Below are positions 1-9,316 of a stretch of 64,000 nucleotides of DNA, piece by piece. Within the stretch, counting starts at the first letter, position 1. Every line of letters begins with the position of its first letter. The notes below the pieces were generated by a model. It saw only the letters and a program-made list of their open reading frames with translations, had not been told where the DNA came from and did no database searches. This stretch comes from Pseudopedobacter saltans DSM 12145 (GTDB lineage: Bacteria; Bacteroidota; Bacteroidia; Sphingobacteriales; Sphingobacteriaceae). The position numbers and the translations under genes are program-made. The stretch spans positions 2,914,001-2,978,000 of the forward strand of contig NC_015177.1 of assembly GCF_000190735.1 (NCBI RefSeq). Direction: 5' to 3'.

Positions 1-470
1 GGAACCGGGCCAAACCAGTTCGCTAAGGTAAAATAACTAAATCCGCGAATAAACAACGCCTTAGCCAAAAGCCTGTTATATTCTTCTGTAGAAAACATAT
101 CCGGCTTTAAATTCTTCTCAAACTGATTAACCAACTGTATACAGGAATAAAACTTTAGCCAAACACCTTTAACTTCGTCAGAGGAGGAAGTAAGTGCATA
201 TTTAGCGGCATTCCAATTTGGAGAGGGATCATTGGTATACGTTTCATCTGTTCCTGCCTCCAATGTTACGTTAAACTTATAGCCATATAACTCCTCTTTT
301 GCCAGTTGACTATAAATTCCTGACAATGCTAATGTTGCCTCTTCTTTTGTAGAATAAAAAGTATCGTCTTTCCAGTTTGACTTCGGATTTACTTCTAAAA
401 ATTTATTACAGCTAACTAAAGTAACCAATACAATAATTAAAGCCGATAGATATATTTTGTATTTTTTCAT
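1..470 (-). CDS. SusD-like outer-membrane glycan-binding lipoprotein (N-terminal part, cut by window edge)
   Basis: This is the first 156 or so codons of a SusD/RagB-type lipoprotein; the rest lies left of the window. The ATG at 470 opens a lipoprotein signal with a hydrophobic stretch ending in a VSC lipobox. After it comes the typical SusD N-terminus (NKFLEVNPKS, then a helix with KEEATLALSGIYS and later RLLAKALFIRGFSYFTLANW), which matches the family's TPR-like fold. SusD proteins cap the SusC transporter on the cell surface and help capture oligosaccharides. The gene starts 26 bases after the susC stop codon on the same strand, so it is the third gene of the minus-strand PUL operon. The substrate cannot be read from this fragment. 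Confidence 0.9.
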   Translation of the reverse strand, partial: MKKYKIYLSALIIVLVTLVSCNKFLEVNPKSNWKDDTFYSTKEEATLALSGIYSQLAKEELYGYKFNVTLEAGTDETYTNDPSPNWNAAKYALTSSSDEVKGVWLKFYSCIQLVNQFEKNLKPDMFSTEEYNRLLAKALFIRGFSYFTLANWFGPV

Positions 471-496
471 TGTAATCAAATTATAAAAAATCATCA

Positions 497-3400
497 CTAA
501 AATGTTAGTTCCAAACCTCCAGATATAGTTAAACTTTGCGGATATGCAGAATAATCCAATCTAGGTGTTAGTGCCCCATATCTACCTACAGACACATCCG
601 GATCGTATCCTTCATAATTTGTCCAGGTATACAGGTTCTGCGCTGAGAGCGAAACTCTGCATTTCTTTATTTTGATTTTCTTTAGCAAACTTTGAGGCAA
701 GTTATAGCCTAAAGCAGCCGTTTTCAATTTCAAATAAGAACCATCATCAATATGCCTTGAATCTAACTTATAACCATAAGGGGTAATCAAGTTAATACCA
801 TCATATCTCATTCCTCCAATTTCAGTTTCAGTATTATAAGGTGTCCATATATTATTTAACGACTTCAACCCATTTCTTCCCTGCATATATATACTTCCAT
901 ATTGTGATTTATTACCATTCAATATATCAAAGTCATAAGCCCACTGCAACAGGAACTGAAAATCAAAAGCTTTATACCTAAAACTGTTAAATAAACCACC
1001 TATATGCTTTGGATAAGGATTTCCTATAATAGTTCTATCATTCTGGTCTATAACGCCATCGTTGTTTAGATCTTTGAACTTAACCATACCTGGTTTCATT
1101 ACTGTTCGGTAAGAAGGCTCTCCATTTTTTAGCTGGTAAGTCCCGCCATTTAAAACGAAATCATCAACCTGATATAGACCGTCAAATACTAATCCGTACA
1201 TCATACCAACAGGTTGTCCTACTTTTGTAATGTATTGATATTCGGTTTGCATAAAACCTAAATCCCATTGAGGGTCTGTTAATATCTGTTCCTGTCCTTC
1301 ATTTAACTTAATTGTCTTTGTCTTGTTAAAGGATATATTCAGATTTGTAGACCAATTAAAATCTCTTTTTACAATATTACGTGAGCTAAAGGTAAATTCA
1401 GCTCCTCTGTTAGAAACTTCCCCAACATTTTGTTGTACTTTGTCAAACCCTGTACTCAAGGCCATATCGGCGTTCAGCAATAAATCTTTGGTATTTTTTC
1501 TATAATAATCTACTGTCAGGTTAAATCTTTTAGATAGTTCAGCGTCTAAGCCTACATTTGTTTGCGCTGTAGTCTCCCAACGTAAGTTGGGCACAGCCAT
1601 ATTACTTTGATAAGCTCCTGGAGAAAATGTTTGATTTGCTCCAAGAATATATCCACTCGAAGAATTTACGGTAAATAAATTATAGGCATCAAAATCACCT
1701 ATTCTATTATTTCCTGTAACGCCCCAACCTGCCCTTAATTTCAAATCTGTCAATGCATTCAAAGATTTCAAAAAGTCTTCTTCGGATAACCTCCAGGCTA
1801 AAGAAAATGACGGAAAATATCCCCATCTGTTTTCCTTTCTAAATTTAGAGGAACCGTCTGTTCTAAAGTTTACTGTTGCCAGATAGCGATCATTATAAGT
1901 ATAATTGACTCTACCAAAGAAAGACAGCAGTGTGTTTTCCGACAATAGCGTAGTAGCAATAGTAGCTGTTGTAGCAATACCCAAATTATTAATACCAAAT
2001 TGATCTGTTGGTAAATTGGTGTTTTTTAGCTCAGAGAAAGTATAAGTTCTTTTTTGTACTTCGAAACCAATAAGCGCCCCATAAGAATGTTTATCCTTTA
2101 TATCTTTAAAACGTAATGTATTTGAACTAGATAGGGTATTATTTCTTCTATCTGTTATGGTGCCGTTTATCCCCCTATTTGTTCTGGATGCTTCTTGTGT
2201 TTCTTGTTTAAAAAAAAGTGTATTTTCAGAAATAGAAGTTCTGTAATTAGTATTAACATTCAAATCAAATTTCTTTAGAAATCTGTAATTGAAACCCAAA
2301 GTTCCAGATAAAACATCATCAACACGACTTCTTAAAGTATTTCTAAGCGTTTTAACTGGGTCATAAAGATATGGATCCGTGGCTTCAACACCAGCCTCAT
2401 CTTCCGCAGTCCAATTAACCGGATTTATTGGTCTAAAAGAAATAGCATCTCTAATCACACTATTTCTTGTATTTCCGGAAATATCCATACCATCAGTATT
2501 GATATAACTATATTCTACCTGACCATTTACTTCAAAGTTATCTACTATCTTATGAGTAAATTTCAATCTATTATTGATTTTTCTGAAATTGGTAGTTATT
2601 AGAGTACCTTCCTGGTTCAAGTAGTTTCCACTGTAAAACAGTGTAGTTTTTTTATTTCCCGCTCTAAGAGACAAAGTATGGTTGTTGACATGTGAGGTCT
2701 GAAAAATTTCATCTTGCCAATTTGTACCTTTTTCATTTTTATAACTCTCTGTATTTCCCCAGGCATTGTAAAAAGTACTCACATTAGTACCCGGCACATA
2801 ACTATCGTTGGCATAGGCTATTGATTCCTGATACTTTACATATTCATAAGGGCTCATTACATTTAAAGTATTTGGAATAGTTTGAATCCATGAATAGGTA
2901 CCAAAGTTAATATCTGTTTTTCCATCATTACGTCCGCTCTGAGTAGTAATAACGACTACCCCGTTGGCTCCTCTAGAACCATATATAGCTGTCGCTGAAG
3001 CATCCTTTAGAATGTCAAAACTTTTTATATCTCTGGTATTGATACTGGACGGATCGAAATCTTCTAACGGTACTCCGTCCACTACGTACAAAGGAGAATT
3101 GTCTCCTGTAATAGAATTTCCTCCTCTAATTACAATATTTAAAGATTTCCCTGGTGTTCCATCACTTGAAGTAACTTCTACTCCGGCAACTCTTCCGGCT
3201 AAAGCCTGATCGAAGTTGGCTGTTGCTGTGGCATTTAATTCTTTTGGATCTATAACGGAAACGGCTCCCGTCAAATCACTTTTCTTTACTACATCGTAAC
3301 CAACAACAACCACCTCTCCCAATTTAACATCGTCGCTTTGAAGTGTGATATTAATTGTTTGCTGGTTAACAACAATTCTTTCAACTGTTTTAAAACCCAA

Positions 3401-3622
3401 ATACGAGAATACAAGTATATCGGTAGATTTAACATTATTCAGCGTATAACTTCCTTCAGAACTTGTTAAAATCCCTTTATTTGTACCTTTTATAGCCACA
3501 TTTGCTCCAGGAATAGGTATTCCCGCTTCATCTTTCACAATCCCTTTAACGGTTTGTTGGGCTACCGCAGAAAACACGGAGACAAAAAGCAGGAAAAATA
3601 ATAATTTAGTTAGTTTCATCAT
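497..3622 (-). CDS. SusC-type TonB-dependent outer-membrane transporter
   Basis: This 1041-residue protein is a SusC/RagA-family importer of oligosaccharides across the outer membrane. It has a signal peptide (about residues 1-21), a carboxypeptidase-regulatory-like domain (about 24-100), a TonB-box-like segment (EVVVVGYDVVKKSDLTG, about 103-119), a plug domain with the SusC hallmarks DGVPLEDFDP and SRGANGVVVITT, and a long beta-barrel ending in a C-terminal phenylalanine. Length is normal for the family. Two adjacent ATGs (3622 and 3619) are possible starts. It lies between a surface glycan-binding-type lipoprotein gene (68 bases upstream) and susD, the usual PUL order. Energy would come from the TonB-ExbBD complex, which is not in the window. 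Confidence 0.95.
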   Translation of the reverse strand: MMKLTKLLFFLLFVSVFSAVAQQTVKGIVKDEAGIPIPGANVAIKGTNKGILTSSEGSYTLNNVKSTDILVFSYLGFKTVERIVVNQQTINITLQSDDVKLGEVVVVGYDVVKKSDLTGAVSVIDPKELNATATANFDQALAGRVAGVEVTSSDGTPGKSLNIVIRGGNSITGDNSPLYVVDGVPLEDFDPSSINTRDIKSFDILKDASATAIYGSRGANGVVVITTQSGRNDGKTDINFGTYSWIQTIPNTLNVMSPYEYVKYQESIAYANDSYVPGTNVSTFYNAWGNTESYKNEKGTNWQDEIFQTSHVNNHTLSLRAGNKKTTLFYSGNYLNQEGTLITTNFRKINNRLKFTHKIVDNFEVNGQVEYSYINTDGMDISGNTRNSVIRDAISFRPINPVNWTAEDEAGVEATDPYLYDPVKTLRNTLRSRVDDVLSGTLGFNYRFLKKFDLNVNTNYRTSISENTLFFKQETQEASRTNRGINGTITDRRNNTLSSSNTLRFKDIKDKHSYGALIGFEVQKRTYTFSELKNTNLPTDQFGINNLGIATTATIATTLLSENTLLSFFGRVNYTYNDRYLATVNFRTDGSSKFRKENRWGYFPSFSLAWRLSEEDFLKSLNALTDLKLRAGWGVTGNNRIGDFDAYNLFTVNSSSGYILGANQTFSPGAYQSNMAVPNLRWETTAQTNVGLDAELSKRFNLTVDYYRKNTKDLLLNADMALSTGFDKVQQNVGEVSNRGAEFTFSSRNIVKRDFNWSTNLNISFNKTKTIKLNEGQEQILTDPQWDLGFMQTEYQYITKVGQPVGMMYGLVFDGLYQVDDFVLNGGTYQLKNGEPSYRTVMKPGMVKFKDLNNDGVIDQNDRTIIGNPYPKHIGGLFNSFRYKAFDFQFLLQWAYDFDILNGNKSQYGSIYMQGRNGLKSLNNIWTPYNTETEIGGMRYDGINLITPYGYKLDSRHIDDGSYLKLKTAALGYNLPQSLLKKIKIKKCRVSLSAQNLYTWTNYEGYDPDVSVGRYGALTPRLDYSAYPQSLTISGGLELTF

Positions 3623-3689
3623 TTTATCAGATTTTTAAAATCTATCATTCTTTCAATAATTCTTAATAAGGGAAGCCTTTTTTATATAA

Positions 3690-5288
3690 CTACTTTGTTG
3701 GTTCTACAGCTTTATAGTTAAAATCAGAAAGGAAATAAATCCCTCCTCTGCCCGGAGCAGCCGCTGTGTTGGTTAATTTTCCCTGAAAATAAGACGCTAC
3801 TTTAAATGCAACAGTAAAATTAGAAGAGATCTGATTAGAAGAAATCTCATAAGAGCATTTCACCCACTTACCATAAAAAGTTGTACCAGGTTTTTTTCGA
3901 CCTTCAGGATCAATACCAGTTTGATCTCCAGGATATGGAGTACCCACAAACTCTGGACCCCACGGAGCTCCAGAAGAATTACTCCCACTTACCCCCTCTG
4001 CTCTTTGGCATTTGATACTGGCATTAACTTTTGTCCATGTGCCATTTAGCCAATTCCCATTTGCATCCTGAATATCTCCCCCTGTATAGTCTTTGGAAAT
4101 ATAAACCTCCAAATCTGTTGGAGTACGCCCATCGGCCATATAAGTCTGGAATGCTGGCATATAATAATAATTAAATGACAACTTGTAACCATATTGAAAT
4201 GCGGTTAAATCTTGTGTAGTAGTAACCATCCATGCGTTTGTTGGTTCTGTCTCGTTCGTACCACTATGAGTTTGAGTTTCTAAAATAGTTTGCCCTGTAT
4301 TTGTGGCTGGCCTTTCGGCGGGCTTTACAAAAGCAGAACCGGAAGAATTAGCTCTAATTCCCCATATTCTGGTAGCTAGTCCTTTATTATCCGTCTGCAC
4401 CGAGTAACCATCTCCTCCAGTAGGCAGAGCTGTAGTAACATTTAACGTCGGGTAGAACAAATAAATAGTTTCTATTGGCATTGGCTCTGCTTTATTCGTA
4501 ATGATGACGGTAAGCTTATTTTGAAAGGCCACAACTTCATTACTGATATTGCTCACCACTTTAATTATAGGACTTAAGGTATCATATTTAGAATAAACAT
4601 ATCCCGGAGCAATTGATATTTCACCTGTAGCCCTATCTACAATTAATTTATCTGTATAACTTCCCAACTCAAAATGAACATCTGGGTTTGCATTTGGCAT
4701 CATCGGAGCTGATGTTCTTGCCCCAGACACCCCATAAACAAGGTTCTGATTTTTAGGAGAATAAATCAGATTCGTTGGTAATAACGGCCCAACATTAAGG
4801 TGAAAAGCTTTATCAAATACAGTTGAATATTCTATCCCTTCTTTCTCGGTAGTTACTTTTATATTAAAATAATAATCACCGACAGAGAAGTTATGACCTG
4901 TAGCAATTGAAATAACTCCATTTGATGCAGAATTCACTAAATCCATTGAATTCACTGGATTTCCGTTCTCATCGACTATACCAGTATTAGGTTTTACAGG
5001 TAACGAAACATTTACTGGGGAACCTATAGTTACAAAACTCAAAAAGGAATCATCCAATAATGAACCATCTTCTTTTGCTATACTAACAAGCTCAAACTTG
5101 GGCAACAAACCTCCTGTTTGAACAGTAGGAGCTGCAGTAACAATTGATTTCCCCTCTCGAGCCCCTCCTATTGCCACATATTTAAGGTCTGACGGTTTGG
5201 GGGTTCTAGACACATCCGTTAACGAATCTTTACATGCAGATAACGAAAGATAACAAAACAGCAATAAAAGTAATTTTTTACTTCTCAT
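3690..5288 (-). CDS. PUL surface lipoprotein, probable surface glycan-binding protein
   Basis: This 532-residue protein starts with a lipoprotein signal (lipobox LSAC at about residue 19), so it is probably anchored at the outer membrane. The N-terminal half holds two cadherin/Ig-like repeats (about 30-170 and 175-270); both have a ...GVISIA / GEISIAPG type strand, a pattern seen in the DUF4958 family of Bacteroidota PUL proteins. The C-terminal half (about 275-530) is beta-rich with many aromatic residues and resembles a carbohydrate-binding fold. No catalytic motif is seen. As first gene of the susC-susD operon, and the first gene behind the divergent promoter, it most likely binds the PUL substrate at the surface. 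The role is inferred from position and architecture; the family call is moderate. Confidence 0.7.
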   Translation of the reverse strand: MRSKKLLLLLFCYLSLSACKDSLTDVSRTPKPSDLKYVAIGGAREGKSIVTAAPTVQTGGLLPKFELVSIAKEDGSLLDDSFLSFVTIGSPVNVSLPVKPNTGIVDENGNPVNSMDLVNSASNGVISIATGHNFSVGDYYFNIKVTTEKEGIEYSTVFDKAFHLNVGPLLPTNLIYSPKNQNLVYGVSGARTSAPMMPNANPDVHFELGSYTDKLIVDRATGEISIAPGYVYSKYDTLSPIIKVVSNISNEVVAFQNKLTVIITNKAEPMPIETIYLFYPTLNVTTALPTGGDGYSVQTDNKGLATRIWGIRANSSGSAFVKPAERPATNTGQTILETQTHSGTNETEPTNAWMVTTTQDLTAFQYGYKLSFNYYYMPAFQTYMADGRTPTDLEVYISKDYTGGDIQDANGNWLNGTWTKVNASIKCQRAEGVSGSNSSGAPWGPEFVGTPYPGDQTGIDPEGRKKPGTTFYGKWVKCSYEISSNQISSNFTVAFKVASYFQGKLTNTAAAPGRGGIYFLSDFNYKAVEPTK

Positions 5289-5374
5289 AATTTAATCGTT
5301 TAATAATTTGGGAAACTGGTTAGTTTCTACTCAATTTAATAGTGTTTACTATGGTTTGCATGGCTGTGCATACA

Positions 5375-5404
5375 CAAATATCAAAAAACAACAGGCTCCC
5401 ACAA
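5375..5404 (-). promoter_or_regulatory. Predicted promoter of the SGBP-susC-susD operon
   Basis: Read on the minus strand, TTG (5404-5402) is followed after exactly 19 bases by GATATTTG (5382-5375). This matches the Bacteroidota sigma-ABfr consensus TTG-N19-21-TAnnTTTG with one mismatch. The TTG shares a base with the inner ACCCCCT box, the arrangement expected for an activator touching the -33 region. The expected start point is about 80 bases before the ATG at 5288. Confidence 0.5.
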
Positions 5405-5431
5405 GGGGGTGAATCGTCTTAATTAGGGGGT
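5404..5431. promoter_or_regulatory. Direct repeat AGGGGGT x2, candidate operator of the hybrid regulator
   Basis: AGGGGGT occurs at 5404-5410 and 5425-5431, with starts 21 bases apart, about two helical turns. That places both copies on the same DNA face, as AraC-type DNA-binding domains require. In the direction of the susCD operon the pair reads ACCCCCT-N14-ACCCCCT and abuts the -33 TTG. Confidence 0.45.
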
Positions 5432-5545
5432 ATTTTTACTTTTTAAACAGGTATCACAAATTTTAAACATACTACTAAACTCTCCAAAACACGTCCATTC
5501 GAGCAAATTCGCTATATCATTTTACACCTTCTATTCGGTCAATCT

Positions 5546-5581
5546 ACCCCCTTTATAAAAATCTTAAATATTCTACATTGG
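5546..5581 (+). promoter_or_regulatory. Predicted promoter of the lyase arm with an ACCCCCT box
   Basis: ACCCCCT (5546-5552) overlaps a TTT at 5552-5554. After 19 bases follows TACATTGG (5574-5581), one base from TAnnTTTG. The geometry copies that of the opposite promoter, with the box in the same orientation relative to its gene. A weaker copy (ACACCTT, 5524-5530) sits 22 bases upstream, where a second box would be expected. Confidence 0.45.
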
Positions 5582-5711
5582 CAACCTAAACACTTTGATT
5601 TTTTAACCATGAAGACTCGTAAACTATCAGCTTTATACATAAAGGTATTGCACCTATTTTCTTCTAGACGTTAAAGCTCACAAAATCACTATACCAATTA
5701 ACCTAGCATAA

Positions 5712-8700
5712 ATGAAAACAATTATCAATTATTTCAAAAAAAAACGATTAACACTTGCAGGTAGTTTATTAATTTGCTTAACTACCTTTAGCCACGCTCA
5801 AAATGCCATTACCCTGGTCGCCTTACCTGGAGGAACAGAGGGTGACGATAAATACACCGATTCGTCCATCTTACAAATAAGCTCTGCCGGCGCTGTGTCT
5901 TATTATAACAGTAACACTTCTGATGACTGGGGTGTATCTGCATCCACCATCACTCCTTCCGGAGCATTGGGAAAAACCTTTTCAATAACTTTTGGAGGCA
6001 TGTCGGCCGTAAAAACGACAGAAGGCAATGACTTTGGCAAAATGATTACTGCTGGCGGTATAGACCGAGCCTCTACCGGCCCAATAGGGATACGGGGAGG
6101 AATAAGTAATGGTATTGATCCCAACGAAGGTTTATATTTCGGATTAGATTTAAGCAATATCAACACTACTGCTGCAATTCAAATCACTAAAATATCAGTA
6201 GCTGATTTAAACGCAACAAACGAAACCGGCATCATCGTCAGTAGATTAAACCCTTCCAAAAGAATTATTTTTGGAAATGCCGAATCTCCTGGCATTACAC
6301 ACCAACTCAGCAGCGGTTCAGGAACAATTGATGTTTCGGATTTCAACCTATACGTACTTGGAGGACAAATTAATAATTCATTAGTTTCAATATTTAATAA
6401 TTCATCGGTAGCTAGCGGATTTAGGATTACAACAGTAGAATTAAAGGTTCTTACTAACATATTCAATCCAGCTTCTATAACAGCTATACCGCATCCAAGA
6501 CTTTTATTAAAACAAGGGCAAGAGGCTAGCATAAATACTTTAATAGCACAATCTCCGGAGTTTAATACAATACACACATATATTATGTCACAAGCAAATG
6601 CATTTCTATCAGAGGCTCCTTTGGTATACAATCCAGTCAACGGCAGAATGTTAGAAACAGCCAGATCTGCTATCAAACAAATCTTTTTCTTATCCTATGC
6701 CTATAGAATGACCGCAAATTCTGCCTATGCTACAAAAGCAGAACAAGTAATTAATACAGTTTGTAATTTCCCAGATTGGGTCACTTATTCATTAGACGTT
6801 GCAGAAATGTGTTTCGCTGTTTCAATTGGATACGACTGGTTATACAACAATTTACCCGCAGCTACCAAACAAAAAGCTCGAGAGAAGATCCTTAATTATG
6901 CCTTCTTGACACAAAAAACAAAACCCTTCTGGGATTTTACATCTAATTGGAATCAGGTATGTATTGGAGGACTTGCATATGGCGCTATGGCAATACTAGG
7001 AGATGGCACTTCACAAATGGATACTGAAGCAAAATATATATTGAACAATATTTTGGTTAAAAACCCAAACTCTATGGATACCTATGCCAGTGGGAACTAC
7101 CAGGAAGGGCCGATGTACTGGTCATATGGAACCACCTACGAGGTTCTTCTGCTATCCGCTCTTGAAGGAATATTCGGTCAAAATCACGAGGGCTTCAAAC
7201 GATTGACTTTTACACCTGGATTCCTGGAGTCTGCAAAATATATGCAGTATATTACCGGAACATCTTCTCTTTATTTTAACTATAGCGACTGTACAGAAGA
7301 GAGAACCCCTCTCCCTGCTTCATTATGGATGGCCAAGAAGTTAAATGACCTCTCTATTTTCACATTAGAAAAAGAGCTCATGCAGAATGGGAGATATACC
7401 AGCAACTATTCCGAAGATGTGAGGTTTCTACCGATTGCCTTAATCTATGGTAAAGATCTCGGTATTGGGTCCAGCACTCTACCTACAGAAAAGATATGGA
7501 AGGGCTATGGGACAAATCCAGTCGCTCTGGTAAGAACTAGTTGGCAGGGTAACACGGGAAACTATATAGGAATTAAAGGTGGAACACCAAATTACTCCCA
7601 TGCTCATATGGATGGAGGCTCATTTGTTTATGATGCTCAAGGTGTAAGATGGACGGTAGATTTTGGAAAGGAAGACTACGAAGCTATCAAAGCCAATATT
7701 ACTCCTGCAGGTGCCGACAATGACTTCTCCCAAACTTCAAACAGATGGAACATATTCAGAATCAGCAATATTAGCCACAATACAATATCAATAAAAAAAA
7801 CAAGCGAAACTTCTTGGCAAAAACATAAGGTAAATGGAAATGCTACTATTACAGAAATATACGATACGTCTTCTAAAAGAGGGGCAAAGGTCGATCTCAA
7901 AAGCTTAATAGGCCTTAACAACGAACTTGACGCTATCAATAGAAGCATATACTTGGTTAACGATACTTTACTAGAGATTAAAGACTATATAGATAACGGA
8001 AATGAGGCTATAAACCTATATTGGAATATGGCTACAACAGCCTTGATCGAAAGCATAAGTCCTTCTAAGTTAAAACTAACAAAAGGCGGAAAAACAGCCA
8101 TTTTAGAGATAATTTCAAATAACTCCGCTGTTACATTTACTACAGCTACAAACAGATCTACAGATCCTGTTAGTTATTTTCCTGCGGCAACTTACGAAAG
8201 AAAAAATGAAGGGAGCGTAATGGTAGGCTTCACAGCTACTATTCCCGCAAACGAAATTGTAACATTTACTGTAAAAATATCAAATGGACCAGAGGTACCT
8301 CCTAGTTCCACGGAACCAATAAATTATATATTGCTAGAACTACCTAATCCTAATACAGGTCTGGAAGGAAACTCTTTGTACTACGATTCTTCGGAATTTC
8401 ATGTAGACAATTCTGGAGATGTTAGTATTGGTGGCATTGCAACAGATTATGCCTGGAATGTTTATGGAAACACCAATATCCCGGATATTTTAACCAAGAA
8501 GTTTTTCCTGCGGTGGTACGGAATGGCCACAACAAATACTACTACTGGTACCAACTATGGTGCAATGTTAACCCCTGGGGGAATAGATAGAAGTGCAAAT
8601 GGAGAGTTAGGAATTAGAGGAGGAGAAAGCAACGGAATAGATTTAAATGAAGGCTTTAGATTTGGATTTGACGCTGCTACACTTCCCACCACAACCAGTC

Positions 8701-9257
8701 TTCAATTGGTAAAAGTAGGCGTAAACTTTGTTTCAGGCTCAAGATCGGGAACTATCGTTAATAGAAACAACACGTCCAATAAAATATCATTCGGTGGAAG
8801 CTCTTCTTCTGCAGACTTTATCCTTTCCTCTGGCTCTGGATTGGTGAATGTAGAATCTCTTAATATAAGTATACCTGGTGGATCTACCAATTACGATATG
8901 GCATCCGTTTTTAACACTGGAGGTTCTGGAAGTTTTAGAATAACCAAATTGGTATTTAAAATTATTTCAACTGCTACAAGTCCACTAATGAGCAACAAGC
9001 AGGAGGCTAATTTAGAAAAACAGACAAAAGAAATAATAGTCTATCCGAACCCGGCAATGACTGATATTTTTATCGAAAACTTAAATAGCAAATTCAACAC
9101 TGTCAAGTTTTTTAATTCCTTAGGTATTTGTGTATTAGAGAACAAGATTTCGAGTTCTTCAAAAATAGACTTATATACGCTTAAACCAGGAATATATACT
9201 ATACATATAATTGGCAAAGACAATACAACAATCACAAAAAAAATAATTAAACAATAA
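5712..9257 (+). CDS. Heparinase II/III-type polysaccharide lyase with duplicated flanking modules and T9SS sorting domain
   Basis: This 1181-residue protein is a probable secreted lyase that cleaves uronic-acid polysaccharides by beta-elimination. Order: signal peptide (1-29); a beta-rich module A (about 31-247); an alpha-toroid domain starting at HPRLLLKQGQ (about 261) with the conserved SNWNQVCIGG (about 412); the heparinase II/III beta-sandwich with SHAHMDGGSF at residues 629-638, His630 and His632 being candidate metal or active-site residues; a second module B (about 868-1095) clearly homologous to module A; and a C-terminal T9SS type-A sorting domain (about 1105-1181, YPNP then LKPGIYTI). 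Modules A and B share GGIDR..., GIRGG.SNGID.NEG and LSSGSG. It is the first gene of the plus-strand PUL arm. The exact PL family and substrate cannot be fixed by eye. Confidence 0.85.
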   Translation: MKTIINYFKKKRLTLAGSLLICLTTFSHAQNAITLVALPGGTEGDDKYTDSSILQISSAGAVSYYNSNTSDDWGVSASTITPSGALGKTFSITFGGMSAVKTTEGNDFGKMITAGGIDRASTGPIGIRGGISNGIDPNEGLYFGLDLSNINTTAAIQITKISVADLNATNETGIIVSRLNPSKRIIFGNAESPGITHQLSSGSGTIDVSDFNLYVLGGQINNSLVSIFNNSSVASGFRITTVELKVLTNIFNPASITAIPHPRLLLKQGQEASINTLIAQSPEFNTIHTYIMSQANAFLSEAPLVYNPVNGRMLETARSAIKQIFFLSYAYRMTANSAYATKAEQVINTVCNFPDWVTYSLDVAEMCFAVSIGYDWLYNNLPAATKQKAREKILNYAFLTQKTKPFWDFTSNWNQVCIGGLAYGAMAILGDGTSQMDTEAKYILNNILVKNPNSMDTYASGNYQEGPMYWSYGTTYEVLLLSALEGIFGQNHEGFKRLTFTPGFLESAKYMQYITGTSSLYFNYSDCTEERTPLPASLWMAKKLNDLSIFTLEKELMQNGRYTSNYSEDVRFLPIALIYGKDLGIGSSTLPTEKIWKGYGTNPVALVRTSWQGNTGNYIGIKGGTPNYSHAHMDGGSFVYDAQGVRWTVDFGKEDYEAIKANITPAGADNDFSQTSNRWNIFRISNISHNTISIKKTSETSWQKHKVNGNATITEIYDTSSKRGAKVDLKSLIGLNNELDAINRSIYLVNDTLLEIKDYIDNGNEAINLYWNMATTALIESISPSKLKLTKGGKTAILEIISNNSAVTFTTATNRSTDPVSYFPAATYERKNEGSVMVGFTATIPANEIVTFTVKISNGPEVPPSSTEPINYILLELPNPNTGLEGNSLYYDSSEFHVDNSGDVSIGGIATDYAWNVYGNTNIPDILTKKFFLRWYGMATTNTTTGTNYGAMLTPGGIDRSANGELGIRGGESNGIDLNEGFRFGFDAATLPTTTSLQLVKVGVNFVSGSRSGTIVNRNNTSNKISFGGSSSSADFILSSGSGLVNVESLNISIPGGSTNYDMASVFNTGGSGSFRITKLVFKIISTATSPLMSNKQEANLEKQTKEIIVYPNPAMTDIFIENLNSKFNTVKFFNSLGICVLENKISSSSKIDLYTLKPGIYTIHIIGKDNTTITKKIIKQ

Positions 9258-9316
9258 AATCTGGTTCTCTTGAACCTAATTGCTGTGTATAAAAGTAAAT
9301 AATTAAAAAGAATAGA

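Larger units (their letters stand above)
5289..5711. promoter_or_regulatory. Divergent PUL control region
   Basis: These 423 bases separate the two divergent arms of the PUL and contain no credible gene. I see a promoter for each arm (listed separately), three copies of AGGGGGT/ACCCCCT at 5404-5410, 5425-5431 and 5546-5552, and a roughly 120-base untranslated leader ahead of the lyase gene. The leader has short complementary arms (AGCTTTA at 5629-5635 and TAAAGCT at 5672-5678) around a smaller AGGT/ACCT pair, too weak to call a structure. The DNA-binding domain of the hybrid regulator at 12117-16214 is the obvious candidate to bind here; this is inference. Confidence 0.6.

Noticed and set aside
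5629-5678. Possible structured leader or riboswitch ahead of the lyase
   Set aside because: The arms are only 7 bases and AT-rich; no known riboswitch core is visible.
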